Shown: positions 44,036 to 54,787, counted from the first letter of the stretch. The stretch: DNA of 64,000 nt from Pseudomonas frederiksbergensis (GCF_001952935.1 NZ_CP018319.1:1353501-1417500); one strand, 5' to 3'. Numbers and translations are program-made. The notes: a model not told the origin generated them from the sequence alone.

Positions 44036-45319
44036 ATGTCCTTCCCCACCACCTGGTACTCCCAAACCTCGCTGCCCCGCGCGGCCAGGTCCGAATTGAA
44101 CGCCGATGAAACCTGCGACGTCTGCATCATCGGCGCCGGGATCGCGGGCCTCACCGCTGCCCTGGAGCTGACCCGGCGCGGCAAACGCGTGATCATCCTC
44201 GAAGCCCAGCAAGTCGCCTGGGGCGCGTCCGGTCGAAACGGCGGCGTGGTCTCGCCAGGCTGGGCTGAAGGGTCGGGGGCGATCCGCAAGAAACTTGGTC
44301 TGGAGCAGGCCAAGGCGTTATTCCAAATGTCAGTCGAGGGCGTCGAGATCGTCCGCCACAACATTGCCGAACTGACTCTGACCGGTTGCGCGCCATCGGC
44401 AGGTACGATCCGGGTCAAGCGTTACGACGACGGCGCCGAGGTGAAAAACCATATCGAGACCATGCGCCGCGACTTCGGTTATGAACTCAATTTCCTCGAC
44501 ACCGCCCAGGTTCGCGAACGCGCGCACACCTTGCGTTACTTCCAGGGTGTCGAAGATCCGAACGCCCTGCATTTCCATCCGCTGAACTATTGCCTGGGCC
44601 TGGCACTCGCCATCGAAGCGGCTGGAGGCCGGATTTACGAACAGTCAAAAATGCTCGCCTGGCATCGCGAAGGCGACGACAAAATTGTCCAGACCGCCAA
44701 CGGCACCCTCTGCTGCAAGGACCTGGTGTTCTGCGCCGGCGGCTACGGCGGCCCGGAACTGCAAAAACTCAGCCGCGCCTACCTGCCCATCGCGACCTAT
44801 GTGGTGCTGACTGAACACCTGGGCGACTCGATCAAAAACGTCCTCGACTCCGGCGCCGCGTTCTCCGACGACCGTCGCGCCTCGGATTACTACCGCGTGG
44901 TCGAAGGCGACCGCCTGCTCTGGGGCGGACGCATCACCACCCGCAACGAACAGAACGAAAAGGCCCTCGCCACCATGCTCAAGGCCGACATGGTGTCGGT
45001 CTATCCACAACTGGCCCCGGTCAAAATCGAATTGGCATGGTCGGGCCTGATGGGTTATTCCACCAACAAGATGCCCAACCTGGGATTGCTCGAACCGGGC
45101 GTCTGGGCCTGTACCTCGTTTGGTGGCCATGGCTTGAATACCGGTTCGATTGGCGGCAGGGTCATCGCCGAAGCGGTGTGCGGGGAGAGTACGCGTTATC
45201 AGCTGTTCAAACCGTACCTGCTGGACTGGAACGGCGGACCGTTCGGACGGATTGCCGCCAATGCCATCTATCAATCGCTGAAGGTCATGGACTTCGTCCA
45301 GGAACGGCTGAAAGGCTGA
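44036..45319 (+). CDS. FAD-dependent amine/amino-acid oxidoreductase (DAO family)
   Basis: 427 residues. The N-terminal FAD motif IIGAGIAGLTAALEL (about 35-49) with the acidic strand end RVIILEAQ, and GASGRNGGVVSPGW, are typical of the DadA/PuuB family. The C-terminal GLMGYSTNKMPNLG and SFGGHGLNTGSIGG segments complete the cofactor site. It oxidises an amine or D-amino acid at the membrane or in the cytoplasm. It follows the ABC transporter operon across a REPIN, and AAGGA lies six bases before the ATG, so it can be translated separately. Substrate is unknown. Confidence 0.87.
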   Translation: MSFPTTWYSQTSLPRAARSELNADETCDVCIIGAGIAGLTAALELTRRGKRVIILEAQQVAWGASGRNGGVVSPGWAEGSGAIRKKLGLEQAKALFQMSVEGVEIVRHNIAELTLTGCAPSAGTIRVKRYDDGAEVKNHIETMRRDFGYELNFLDTAQVRERAHTLRYFQGVEDPNALHFHPLNYCLGLALAIEAAGGRIYEQSKMLAWHREGDDKIVQTANGTLCCKDLVFCAGGYGGPELQKLSRAYLPIATYVVLTEHLGDSIKNVLDSGAAFSDDRRASDYYRVVEGDRLLWGGRITTRNEQNEKALATMLKADMVSVYPQLAPVKIELAWSGLMGYSTNKMPNLGLLEPGVWACTSFGGHGLNTGSIGGRVIAEAVCGESTRYQLFKPYLLDWNGGPFGRIAANAIYQSLKVMDFVQERLKG

Positions 45320-45332
45320 GAGCACAACATTT

Positions 45333-45429
45333 CCCCTGTGGGAGCGAGCCTGCTCGCGATAGCGATTTATCATTAAACAATGAGGTCGACTGACACACCG
45401 CTATCGCGAGCAGGCTCGCTCCCACAGGG
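45333..45429. repeat. REPIN (GTGGGAGCGAGCCTGCTCGCGA type)
   Basis: Head-to-head REP pair: CCTGTGGGAGCGAGCCTGCT on the left and its complement ending CAGGCTCGCTCCCACAGG on the right. Both arms contain the full IS110 target core. Confidence 0.92.
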
Positions 45430-45452
45430 TTGATCGGACATTCTGCAAGTAC

Positions 45453-45484
45453 AAAAAAACCGGCCGAAGCCGGTTTTTTGTTTT
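45453..45484. terminator. Bidirectional terminator, trxB and FAD oxidoreductase genes
   Basis: AAAAACCGGC CGAA GCCGGTTTTT is a perfect ten-base stem with A and T runs on both sides, between convergent genes. Confidence 0.92.
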
Positions 45485-45498
45485 CTACAGAATCAGAA

Positions 45499-46771
<1,273 letters not shown>

Positions 46772-47524
46772 ATGCCCGCCCCCGTTCTGTCCGGCCCACA
46801 ATACCTGCGCGAAGGCCTCAAGTTGGTCTTGAGCCCAAGCCTGCGTTTGTTCGTGCTGTTGCCCTTGGTGATCAACCTGGTGCTGTTCGTCGGATTGATC
46901 TATCTGGCCAGCCATCAATTCAGCCTGTGGGTCGATACGTTGATGCCGTCCCTGCCCGATTGGCTGAGTTTTCTCAGTTACATCCTGTGGCCGATTTTTG
47001 TCGTGCTTGTCGTTTTTATGGTGTTTTTCACCTTCACCATGCTCGCCAACGTCATCGCAGCACCGTTCAATGGCTTCCTCGCCGAGAAAGTCGAAGTAGT
47101 GGTACGCGGCACCGACGACTTCCCGGCCTTCAGCTGGGGCGAACTGATCGCCATGATCCCCCGCACCCTGTCCCGCGAGATGCGCAAACTCGGCTACTTC
47201 CTGCCTCGCGCCATCGGGCTTTTCATCCTTTCGTTCATCCCGGTGGTGAACATCATTGCCGCGCCATTGTGGCTGCTGTTCGGGGTGTGGATGATGGCGA
47301 TCCAGTACATCGACTACCCAGCGGATAACCACAAACTGGGCTGGAACGAGATGCTCGCCTGGCTGCGCGAGAAGCGCTGGCAGAGCATGAGTTTTGGCGG
47401 CAGCGTTTATCTGGTGCTGCTGATTCCGGTGGTCAACATCCTGATGATGCCGGCCGCGGTGGCGGGTGCGACGCTGTTCTGGGTGCGTGAACGCGGCGCG
47501 GAAAACCTGGTGGTCCAGCGCTGA
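46772..47524 (+). CDS. cysZ: Sulfate transporter CysZ
   Basis: 250 residues. Four long hydrophobic regions (about 20-50, 65-100, 140-170 and 200-235) are separated by the family segment [16 protein letters not shown] (near 90) and [16 protein letters not shown]. CysZ is a sulfite-sensitive inner-membrane sulfate permease feeding cysteine synthesis. The start at 46772 follows CGGAG. Placement next to trxB fits reduction of APS/PAPS by thioredoxin. The cysD-cysNC genes lie 8 kb downstream in the same window. Confidence 0.92.
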   Translation: MPAPVLSGPQYLREGLKLVLSPSLRLFVLLPLVINLVLFVGLIYLASHQFSLWVDTLMPSLPDWLSFLSYILWPIFVVLVVFMVFFTFTMLANVIAAPFNGFLAEKVEVVVRGTDDFPAFSWGELIAMIPRTLSREMRKLGYFLPRAIGLFILSFIPVVNIIAAPLWLLFGVWMMAIQYIDYPADNHKLGWNEMLAWLREKRWQSMSFGGSVYLVLLIPVVNILMMPAAVAGATLFWVRERGAENLVVQR

Positions 47525-47588
47525 CCCGGTCACAAATTCATCATCCCACCGTCACATTGGCGACATGGCCTCAGCCGACACTGAGGTC

Positions 47589-48764
47589 ATGACGACAGCT
47601 CTGCATATCACTCTGATCACCGAAACCTTCCCTCCCGAAATCAACGGAGTGGCCAATACCCTCGGCCGCTTGTGTGACGGCTTGCGCGCGCGCGGGCATC
47701 AGGTCGAACTGGTGCGGCCACGACAGGGTTGCGATCAGCAGCTGGGCAGCGACGATGCGTTGTTACTGTGCCGGGGCTGGCCGCTGCCGGGTTATCCCGG
47801 CTTGCAATGGGGTCAGTCGTCGATGCACAAGCTGCTGCGGCGCTGGAAGCGTCATCGGCCGGACGTGCTGTACATCGCCACGGAAGGACCGCTGGGATTG
47901 TCCGCATTGCGCGCGGCGCGGCGCTTGGGGATTGCCGTGGTCAGCGGCTTTCACACTAACTTCCAGCAGTACTCCAGCCAGTATGGGCTTGGTCTGCTGA
48001 CGCGATTGCTGACCCACTACCTGCGCTGGTTTCACAATCGTTCGACGCTGACCCTGGTGCCGAGCGCGAGTCAAAGAATGGAACTGGAGCGCCGGCATTT
48101 CGAACGCCTGGCGCTGCTGTCGCGAGGGGTCGACAGCCAGTTGTTTCACCCGACCAAGCGCCTGACGTCGCTACGCGAACAGTGGGGTCTGGCTGACAGT
48201 GACATTGCCGTCATCCATGTCGGTCGCCTGGCACAGGAGAAAAATCTCGGCTTGCTTAAACGCAGTTTCGAAAGGCTGCGCACGACTTATCCACAGAAAA
48301 ACCTGAAGTTGATCGTGATCGGCGACGGCCCGCAACGAGCGGTCCTGGAGAAAGAACTGCCCGAGGCGATTTTCTGTGGCTCTCAACGCGGCGAAGCCTT
48401 GGCCAGTCACTATGCGTCGGGGGATGTGTTTCTGTTTCCAAGCCTGACCGAGACGTTCGGCAACGTGGTGCTTGAGGCATTGGCTTCGGGTTTGGGTGTG
48501 GTGGCTTACGACCAAGCGGCGGCGGCCCAGCACATTCGCCATGGTTACAACGGCGTATTGGCGATGCCGGGGGACGAAGAGGCGTTTTGCGATGCGGCGT
48601 GCTGGCTGCTGGAGAAGCGCGAAACTTTGCGTTGCGTGCGGCTTAATGCGCGTCAGCATGCGAGTCGCCAAGAATGGGCAGCGATTATCGAGCAGTTTGA
48701 GGGGCAGTTGCGCGGGGCATGCGTGGGGGAGCAAGTGGTACCGAATGCATCGATCGCGCCCTGA
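47589..48764 (+). CDS. Glycosyltransferase family 4 protein
   Basis: 391 residues. The GT4 N-terminal half starts TLITETFPPEINGVANTLGRL (about residues 8-28). The C-terminal donor-binding half holds VIHVGRLAQEKN, VIGDGPQR and the FPSLTETFGNVVLEALASG signature (about 285-303) with the EX7E glutamates. It matches cytoplasmic-face lipid glycosyltransferases such as those making glycolipids in phosphate-poor conditions. ATG 47589 gives the usual N-terminus; ATG 47565 is an alternative. It lies 64 bases after cysZ. Acceptor and sugar are unknown. Confidence 0.87.
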   Translation: MTTALHITLITETFPPEINGVANTLGRLCDGLRARGHQVELVRPRQGCDQQLGSDDALLLCRGWPLPGYPGLQWGQSSMHKLLRRWKRHRPDVLYIATEGPLGLSALRAARRLGIAVVSGFHTNFQQYSSQYGLGLLTRLLTHYLRWFHNRSTLTLVPSASQRMELERRHFERLALLSRGVDSQLFHPTKRLTSLREQWGLADSDIAVIHVGRLAQEKNLGLLKRSFERLRTTYPQKNLKLIVIGDGPQRAVLEKELPEAIFCGSQRGEALASHYASGDVFLFPSLTETFGNVVLEALASGLGVVAYDQAAAAQHIRHGYNGVLAMPGDEEAFCDAACWLLEKRETLRCVRLNARQHASRQEWAAIIEQFEGQLRGACVGEQVVPNASIAP

Positions 48765-48787
48765 ATTTTTGGTGACATTGAGTCAGC

Positions 48788-48872
48788 CATCGCGAGCAAG
48801 CTCGCTCCCACATTCGACCGCATGTCTCTGGAAGAACTCGGTCACCTGTGGGAGCGAGCTTGCTCGCGATGG
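48788..48872. repeat. REPIN (CATCGCGAGCAAGCTCGCTCCC type, outward arms)
   Basis: Two REP copies in the opposite order from the other elements: CATCGCGAGCAAGCTCGCTC on the left and GAGCGAGCTTGCTCGCGATG on the right, so the conserved GTGGGAG tips point inward. Confidence 0.88.
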
Positions 48873-48890
48873 CGTCAGTGAAAGCGCCGC

Positions 48891-49994
48891 TTAAACCAGG
48901 GTCATCAACGCCTCACGGCTGAACGGCAGGATGTCTTCTTCACGGCCGTCTCGCACTTTCTGCGCCCAGTCCGGGTCCACCAGCAGCGCACGACCGACGG
49001 CCACCAGATCGAACTCATCATTGTTCAAACGCTCCAGCAGTTTCTCTAGGCTGGCCGGCTGCGCGATCTTGTCGGTGTTGACCATGAACTGCAGGAACTC
49101 GCCATCCAGGCCGACACTGCCCACGGTGATGGTCGGTTTACCGGTGAGCTTTCGGGTCCAGCCGGCCAGGTTCAGCTCGGAACCGTCGAACTCCGGCTCC
49201 CAGAAACGCCGCGTCGAGCAATGGAAAATATCCACGCCGGCGTCGGACAACGGCTTGAGGAATTCGCCCAACGCTTCGGGTGTTTGCACCAGACGCGCGG
49301 TGTAATCCTGCTGCTTCCACTGCGAGAAGCGGAAGATGATCGGGAAGCCTTCGCCGACCGCGGCACGCACGGCTTGAATCAATTCGATGGCAAAACGCGA
49401 ACGGTTGGCCAGGCTGCCGCCGTATTCATCGGTGCGCTGGTTGCTGCCTTCCCAGAAGAACTGGTCCACGAGGTAGCCGTGGGCCCCATGAATCTCCACG
49501 CCGTCCATGCCGATGCTCTGGGCATCTTTGGCGGCCTGGGCAAATGCGGCGATCACGTCCTGGATATCTTGCTGGGTCATGCCGTGAACCACGACCTGAC
49601 CGTCCTTCAGTTTCTCCGACGGACCGTAACCCGGCACGCTGGCGTCTGGCTCGGTGCCGATACGGCGCACGCTGCCGACATGCCACAGCTGAGGAACGAT
49701 CTTGCCGCCCTCGGCATGAACCGCGTCGACTACTTTTTTCCAGCCGGCCAGCGCCGCTTCACCGTAGAAATGCGGCACGTTCGGGTAACCGTTGGAAGCC
49801 TTGTGGCCGACGGTGGTGCCTTCGGTGATGATCAGGCCCACACCCGCAGCGGCGCGGCGACGGTAGTACTCGATCACTTTGGAATTGGGCACGCCACCCG
49901 GCGAAAACGAACGGGTCATCGGCGCCATGACGACGCGGGTCGGCAATTCGAGGGTGCCGAGGTGGAACGGTTTGAACAGGGCTTTGACGGGCAT
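48891..49994 (-). CDS. NADH:flavin oxidoreductase, Old Yellow Enzyme family
   Basis: 367-residue FMN TIM barrel. Family markers are RVVMAPMTRSF (20-30), the substrate-binding HGAHGYLVDQFFW (about 183-195) with its histidine pair, and RSRFAIELI. The later phosphate-binding part is VGSVGL, then VAVGRALLVDPDW. It reduces activated C=C bonds or nitro groups of xenobiotics with NAD(P)H. ATG 49994 is chosen because GGAG lies seven bases upstream. It is monocistronic. The physiological substrate is unknown, as for most of the family. Confidence 0.9.
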   Translation of the reverse strand: MPVKALFKPFHLGTLELPTRVVMAPMTRSFSPGGVPNSKVIEYYRRRAAAGVGLIITEGTTVGHKASNGYPNVPHFYGEAALAGWKKVVDAVHAEGGKIVPQLWHVGSVRRIGTEPDASVPGYGPSEKLKDGQVVVHGMTQQDIQDVIAAFAQAAKDAQSIGMDGVEIHGAHGYLVDQFFWEGSNQRTDEYGGSLANRSRFAIELIQAVRAAVGEGFPIIFRFSQWKQQDYTARLVQTPEALGEFLKPLSDAGVDIFHCSTRRFWEPEFDGSELNLAGWTRKLTGKPTITVGSVGLDGEFLQFMVNTDKIAQPASLEKLLERLNNDEFDLVAVGRALLVDPDWAQKVRDGREEDILPFSREALMTLV

Positions 49995-50114
49995 GGGACG
50001 CTCCACAAAAACGGTATCGACGGGACAGAAATTTTATGACGGCGATAATATGCGGAGCGGCAAGCGATGCACAGCACTATTGATTTTGGTGATTGAGGTT
50101 CAAAAGGCAGGCAT

Positions 50115-50149
50115 AAAAAATCGCAGCTCAGTGGCTGCGATTTTTTTTG
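50115..50149 (-). terminator. Intrinsic terminator after the glutathione peroxidase gene
   Basis: AAAAAATCGCAGC and GCTGCGATTTTTT form a perfect 13-base stem with a six-base loop. It lies just past the stop at 50152; A and T runs allow both directions. Confidence 0.92.
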
Positions 50150-50151
50150 GT

Positions 50152-50634
50152 TCAGCTCAGCGCTTTTTCGATCGCATGAACGACAGTCGGATCATCCGGC
50201 GCCGTGCGCGGCGAGAACCGCGCCAGCACGCGACCATCCTTGCCCAGCAGGAATTTCTCGAAGTTCCAGGTAATGTCACCGGGAAATTCAGCACCCTCGC
50301 CCGCCAGCAGACGGTACAGCTGATGACGGTCATGACCGTTGACTTCCAGCTTGCTGGACAACGGAAAACTCACACCGTAGTTGAGGCTGCAAAACGCCTG
50401 GATCTCTTGCTCGGTACCCGGTTCCTGCCCGGCAAACTGGTTGCACGGCAGGCCCAGTACGCTGAAGCCTTTGTCCTTGTATTGCTGGTAGAGGTTTTCC
50501 AGCGCCGCGTATTGTGGGGTCAAGCCACATTTGGAGGCGACGTTGACCACCAGCACGACGAGCCCCTTGAAGGGCGCCAGAGGTAGTTCCTGACCATCCA
50601 GGCCTGTCAATTTAAGGTCGTGAAAAGCACTCAT
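50152..50634 (-). CDS. Glutathione peroxidase family thiol peroxidase
   Basis: 160 residues of the GPx/BtuE family. The peroxidatic cysteine lies in NVASKCGLTPQY (Cys about 36), with glutamine and tryptophan partners in LGLPCNQFAGQEPG and ITWNFEKFL. The second Cys in LPCNQF acts in the resolving step, so thioredoxin is the likely reductant, fitting trxB nearby. It detoxifies hydroperoxides in the cytoplasm and has no signal peptide. It is monocistronic with a strong terminator. Confidence 0.93.
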   Translation of the reverse strand: MSAFHDLKLTGLDGQELPLAPFKGLVVLVVNVASKCGLTPQYAALENLYQQYKDKGFSVLGLPCNQFAGQEPGTEQEIQAFCSLNYGVSFPLSSKLEVNGHDRHQLYRLLAGEGAEFPGDITWNFEKFLLGKDGRVLARFSPRTAPDDPTVVHAIEKALS

Positions 50635-50703
50635 GACGAACTCCAGATTCCCGTGTTCTTCTCGAAACAGCCACTTGGCGGTGTACCAGGGACAGCCGCG
50701 GAC

Positions 50704-50729
50704 TAAAAAAGGCGCCCCTCGGGCGCCTC
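50704..50729 (-). terminator. Intrinsic terminator after slyD
   Basis: GGCGCCC CTC GGGCGCC stem with a T run on the minus strand, about 30 bases past the slyD stop. Confidence 0.88.
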
Positions 50730-50758
50730 TCCAGTTCTCGAAAGCTTAGCGCAGAAAA

Positions 50759-51244
50759 TCAGTGGTGATGGCCACCTTCGCCATGGACGTGACCATGAGC
50801 GATTTCTTCCTGGCTGGCATCGCGGATGTCGATGATCTTGACCTGGAAATTCAGACGCTGACCGGCCAACGGGTGGTTGCCGTCGACGGTGACATCGTCG
50901 CCGTCCAGATCGCGAATGGTGACGATCTGCATCTGGCCGTCCGGAGCGGATGCGTGGAACTGCATGCCCACTTCCAGCTCGTCGACGCCTTCGAACATGC
51001 TGCGGCTCAAGGTGCTGACCAGTTCGGCAGCGTATTCGCCGTAGGCATCTTCAGGTTCAACGGCTACGGTCAGCTCGTCGCCGACTGTTTTGCCTTCCAG
51101 TGCCTTTTCCAGGCCCGGGATGATGTTACCTGCGCCTTGCAGGTAGACCAGCGGCGCGCCGCCGGCGGAGCTGTCGATGACCTCACCAGCGTCGTTGGTC
51201 AGGGTATAGTCGATGGAGACAGCCTTATTGGCGGCGATCAGCAT
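50759..51244 (-). CDS. slyD: FKBP-type prolyl isomerase SlyD
   Basis: 161 residues. The FKBP domain (YTLTNDAGEVIDSS, GAGNIIPGLEKALEG) has the IF chaperone insert (about 70-125) characteristic of SlyD. The short histidine-rich tail HGHVHGEGGHHH binds nickel or other metals. It acts as folding helper and metallochaperone in the cytoplasm. The start at 51244 gives the standard MLIAANKAVSIDY N-terminus. It is divergent from the DUF3565 gene. Confidence 0.94.
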   Translation of the reverse strand: MLIAANKAVSIDYTLTNDAGEVIDSSAGGAPLVYLQGAGNIIPGLEKALEGKTVGDELTVAVEPEDAYGEYAAELVSTLSRSMFEGVDELEVGMQFHASAPDGQMQIVTIRDLDGDDVTVDGNHPLAGQRLNFQVKIIDIRDASQEEIAHGHVHGEGGHHH

Positions 51245-51329
51245 GGGGCGAGACCTTTTGCATAAGAATGAAGAATGGCCAAGTTTAGCGAAGCAATCGC
51301 CCGAAAGCGAACACAACCCGGACAGACGG

Positions 51330-51551
51330 ATGACGGCGAAAGGCTCGACGGTCACAGGCTTCCATCAAGATGAGGACGGGCACTGGGTGGCCGAGCTTTC
51401 CTGCGGTCACACCCAGCACTTGCGGCACCAGCCACCGTGGCAATCCCGGGCCTGGGTACTGGACCCTTTGCTGCGTATTGAAAAAATAGGCCAACCCTTT
51501 GATTGCGGTTGGTGCGCACAAGGCTCGGTTAGCGATAACCTTGGCGACTGA
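51330..51551 (+). CDS. DUF3565 small protein, likely zinc-binding
   Basis: 73 residues of the DUF3565 family. A short beta region (TVTGFHQDEDGHWVAELSCG) is followed by the conserved HTQHLRHQPPWQSRAWV and a C-terminal CGWC. The SCGHTQH and CGWC pairs could make a zinc site. No function is known. The start at 51330 has GGACAG upstream. It lies 60 bases before pta and could be co-transcribed with it. Confidence 0.8.
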   Translation: MTAKGSTVTGFHQDEDGHWVAELSCGHTQHLRHQPPWQSRAWVLDPLLRIEKIGQPFDCGWCAQGSVSDNLGD

Positions 51552-51611
51552 AATTCGGTAAACGGCCAGACATAGGCCGTCACCATTGCCATGCACCTCC
51601 AGAGAATCCGC

Positions 51612-53711
51612 ATGCAAACTTTTTTTATCGCGCCCACCGATTTTGGTGTGGGTCTGACCTCCATCAGCCTTGGGCTGGTGCGTACCCTTGAGCGGGCCGG
51701 CCTCAAGGTCGGCTTTTTCAAACCGATTGCCCAGCCACATCCGGGTGACACCGGGCCTGAACGGTCCACCGAACTGGTGGCGCGCACTCACGGTTTGAAA
51801 CCGCCTCAGCCGCTCGGCCTGGCCCACGTCGAGCGCATGCTCGGCGACGGTCAACTGGACGAGTTGCTCGAAGAAATCATCACCCTCTATCAGCAGGCGG
51901 CAGTCGGCAAGGATGTGCTGATCGTAGAAGGCATGGTCCCGACCCGCAGCGCCAGTTACGCCGCGCGGGTCAATCTGCATTTGGCAAAAAGCCTCGACGC
52001 CGAAGTGATCCTGGTCTCGGCACCGGAAAACGAAGTGCTGACCGAACTGTCCGGCCGAGTGGAATTACAGGCGCAATTGTTCGGCGGCCCCAAAGACCCG
52101 AAAGTCCTCGGCGTGATCCTCAACAAGGTCAAAACCGACGAGAGCATGGAGGCCTTCGCCTCCCGCCTGAAAGAACACTCGCCATTGCTACGCAGCGGTG
52201 ATTTCCGCCTGCTGGGTTGCATCCCGTTCCAACCGGAATTGAACGCCCCGCGCACCCGCGACGTCGCCGACCTGATGGGCGCGCAGATTCTCAATGCCGG
52301 TGATTACGAAACCCGGCGCATGACCAACATCATCATCTGCGCCCGCACCGTGCGTAACACCGTGGAGCTGCTCAAGCCCGGCGTGTTGGTGGTGACGCCC
52401 GGTGATCGCGACGACATCATCCTCGCCGTCAGCCTCGCTGCCATGAACGGCGTGCCGCTGGCCGGCCTGTTGCTGACCAGTGACACCCTGCCCGACCCGC
52501 GCATCATGGACCTCTGTCGTGGCGCATTGCAGGCTGGCCTGCCGGTGTTGTCGGTAAGCACCGGTTCCTACGACACCGCCAACCAGTTGAACGGTTTGAA
52601 CAAGGAAATCCCGATCGACGACCGCGAGCGCGCGGAGATCATCACCGATTTCGTTGCCAGCCACCTCGACGCCAAGTGGCTGCATCAACGTTGCGGCACG
52701 CCACGGGAAATGCGCCTGTCGCCCGCCGTGTTCCGTTATCAATTGATCCAGCGCGCCCAGGCCGCCAACAAGCGCATCGTTCTGCCCGAAGGCAGCGAGC
52801 CGCTGACCGTGCAAGCCGCGGCGATCTGTCAGGCGCGCGGGATCGCTCGCTGCGTGTTGCTGGCGAAACCGGCAGACGTCGAAGCCGTGGCCCGCGCCCA
52901 AGGCATCGAGTTGCCGCCGGGGCTGGAAATCCTCGACCCGGACCTGATTCGCGAGCGCTACGTCGAGCCGATGGTCGCCCTGCGCAAAACCAAAAGCCTC
53001 AACGCGCCGATGGCCGAGCAGCAACTGGAAGACACCGTGGTGATCGGCACCATGATGCTGGCGCTGGATGAGGTCGACGGATTGGTGTCCGGGGTCATTC
53101 ACTCCACTGCCAACACCATCCGCCCGGCCTTGCAATTGATCAAGACCGCGCCGGGCTGCACGTTGGTGTCGTCGGTGTTCTTCATGCTCTTCCCCGAGGA
53201 AGTGCTGGTCTACGGCGACTGCGTGATGAACCCGCACCCGAGCGCCAGCGAACTGGCCGAGATCGCGCTGCAAAGCGCCGACTCGGCAGCCGCTTTCGGC
53301 ATCACCCCGCGCGTGGCGATGATCAGCTATTCCAGCGGTGAGTCGGCCAGCGGCGAAGAAGTCGAGAAGGTGCGCGAAGCGACGTTGCTCGCCCATGAAC
53401 AACAGAACTCGCTGCTGATCGACGGCCCATTGCAATACGACGCCGCCGCCAACGAAACCGTTGCCCGGCAATTGGCGCCGAACAGCCAGGTCGCCGGTCG
53501 CGCCACCGTGTTCGTGTTCCCCGACCTGAACACCGGCAACACCACCCACAAAGCCGTGCAGCGCAGCGCCGACTGCGTCAGCCTCGGGCCGATGCTGCAA
53601 GGCCTGCGCAAACCGGTGAACGACCTGCCGCGCGGCGCGCAAGTCGATGACATCGTCTACACCATCGCGTTGACCGCGATTCAAGCTGCCAACCGACCTT
53701 TGGATCTTTAA
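51612..53711 (+). CDS. pta: Phosphate acetyltransferase
   Basis: 699 residues, the long three-domain Pta. The N-terminal region is a P-loop-like dethiobiotin-synthetase fold (FIAPTDFGVGLTS, 1-210), the middle is a DRTGG regulatory domain (about 220-340), and the C-terminal catalytic PTA_PTB domain (about 370-695) includes VLPEGSEPLTVQAA and YGDCVMNPHPSASELAEIA. It interconverts acetyl-CoA and acetyl phosphate. No acetate kinase gene lies in the window. The start at 51612 follows AGAGAATCC and gives the normal MQTFFIAPT beginning. The acyltransferase gene starts directly at its stop. Confidence 0.95.
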   Translation: MQTFFIAPTDFGVGLTSISLGLVRTLERAGLKVGFFKPIAQPHPGDTGPERSTELVARTHGLKPPQPLGLAHVERMLGDGQLDELLEEIITLYQQAAVGKDVLIVEGMVPTRSASYAARVNLHLAKSLDAEVILVSAPENEVLTELSGRVELQAQLFGGPKDPKVLGVILNKVKTDESMEAFASRLKEHSPLLRSGDFRLLGCIPFQPELNAPRTRDVADLMGAQILNAGDYETRRMTNIIICARTVRNTVELLKPGVLVVTPGDRDDIILAVSLAAMNGVPLAGLLLTSDTLPDPRIMDLCRGALQAGLPVLSVSTGSYDTANQLNGLNKEIPIDDRERAEIITDFVASHLDAKWLHQRCGTPREMRLSPAVFRYQLIQRAQAANKRIVLPEGSEPLTVQAAAICQARGIARCVLLAKPADVEAVARAQGIELPPGLEILDPDLIRERYVEPMVALRKTKSLNAPMAEQQLEDTVVIGTMMLALDEVDGLVSGVIHSTANTIRPALQLIKTAPGCTLVSSVFFMLFPEEVLVYGDCVMNPHPSASELAEIALQSADSAAAFGITPRVAMISYSSGESASGEEVEKVREATLLAHEQQNSLLIDGPLQYDAAANETVARQLAPNSQVAGRATVFVFPDLNTGNTTHKAVQRSADCVSLGPMLQGLRKPVNDLPRGAQVDDIVYTIALTAIQAANRPLDL

Positions 53712-54620
53712 ATGCTGGATTCCCTACCCGCACCGTTGCGAGGCGTCATTGCCTCGCTGCTGTTGGCGCTGAACACGATTGCCTGCTGCACACCGCTGTT
53801 CATCGTGGCGATTTTCAAACTGCTATTGCCCTTCCCCGCCGCCCAGCGTTTTACCGATTGGCTGATGAGCCATATTCACGAAGCCTGGATCAGCAACAAC
53901 AAGGCCTGGATGGACTTGCTCGGACACACGCGCTGGACACTCAGCGGCCTGGAAGGCCTGGACTATCAGCACTCGTATCTGATCACCAGCAACCACCAGA
54001 GTTGGGTCGACATCATGGTGTTGCAATACGTGCTGAACCGGAAGATTCGCCCGCTGAAGTTCTTCCTCAAACAGCAACTGATCTGGGTGCCGGTGATTGG
54101 CCTGGCGTGGTGGGCGCTCGGCTTTCCGTTCATGAAGCGCTACTCCAAGGCCTACCTGGAAAAGCACCCGGAGAAGAAAGGCAAAGACCTGGAGACCACC
54201 CGCAAGACCTGCGACAAGTTCCGCCATAACCCGGTGGGGATTTTCAACTTCGTCGAAGGCACGCGCTTCACCGAAGGCAAGCATGCCCAGCAGAAATCGC
54301 CGTTCAAGCATTTGCTCAAGCCCAAGGCTGGCGGCATTGCGTTTGTGCTGGATGCCATGGGTGAGCAGCTGGAAGCCATCGTCAACGTGACCATTCACTA
54401 TCCGGCCGGCCGTCCTGGTTACTGGGATTTGCTCTGTGGGAACGTGAAGGATGTGGTGGTGCATTTTCAGGAGCTGAAGATTCCGCCGCAGTTCATCGGC
54501 AAGAACTACGACCAGGACGGCGAGTATCGCTTGCAGTTTCAGGGCTGGATCAACCAGCTATGGGAAGACAAGGATGCGCTGCTGGGGCAGATGCATCGCG
54601 AGTATCCAGCCAAGTCTTGA
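53712..54620 (+). CDS. 1-acylglycerol-3-phosphate O-acyltransferase-like protein (YihG type)
   Basis: 302 residues. The PlsC-type motif I is NHQSWVD (about residues 97-103) and motif III is FVEGTRFTEGK (about 178-188); a hydrophobic N-terminal helix (10-40) anchors it in the inner membrane. The overall shape matches the YihG/LCLAT branch, which acylates lysophospholipids. The ATG follows the pta TAA with no gap, so translation is coupled. Acetyl-CoA metabolism and lipid remodelling are thus linked in one unit, though a functional link is only inferred. Confidence 0.88.
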   Translation: MLDSLPAPLRGVIASLLLALNTIACCTPLFIVAIFKLLLPFPAAQRFTDWLMSHIHEAWISNNKAWMDLLGHTRWTLSGLEGLDYQHSYLITSNHQSWVDIMVLQYVLNRKIRPLKFFLKQQLIWVPVIGLAWWALGFPFMKRYSKAYLEKHPEKKGKDLETTRKTCDKFRHNPVGIFNFVEGTRFTEGKHAQQKSPFKHLLKPKAGGIAFVLDAMGEQLEAIVNVTIHYPAGRPGYWDLLCGNVKDVVVHFQELKIPPQFIGKNYDQDGEYRLQFQGWINQLWEDKDALLGQMHREYPAKS

Positions 54621-54635
54621 GGTGCCTGTACTGGC

Positions 54636-54739
54636 CTCTTCGCGAGCAAGCCCGCTCCCACATTGGATCTTCATGAGACACAAGTTTTGTGTACGACAGA
54701 AATCCACTGTGGGAGCGGGCTTGCTCGCGAAGGCGTTCT
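54636..54739. repeat. REPIN (outward arms, GTGGGAGCGGGCTTGCTCGCGA type)
   Basis: CTTCGCGAGCAAGCCCGCTC on the left and GAGCGGGCTTGCTCGCGAAG on the right, with the CCCACA/TGTGGG tips facing inward and a 50-base spacer. Confidence 0.9.
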
Positions 54740-54748
54740 CCCAGACAC

Positions 54749-54787
54749 AAAAAACCCGCCGATGATCACTCATCGGCGGGTTTTTAT
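54749..54787. terminator. Bidirectional terminator, acyltransferase and cysNC genes
   Basis: AAAACCCGCCGATG and CATCGGCGGGTTTT form a perfect 14-base stem with a six-base loop, between convergent genes. Confidence 0.93.

Noticed and set aside
47540..47580. Pho box before the glycosyltransferase gene
   Set aside because: CCGTCAC-N4-GCGACAT resembles two 7-base repeats, but only about 9 of 14 positions fit, too weak to report as a site.
52188..53684. Open frame of 498 codons on the minus strand inside pta
   Set aside because: Antisense to the catalytic domain of Pta, with no recognisable domain or signal.
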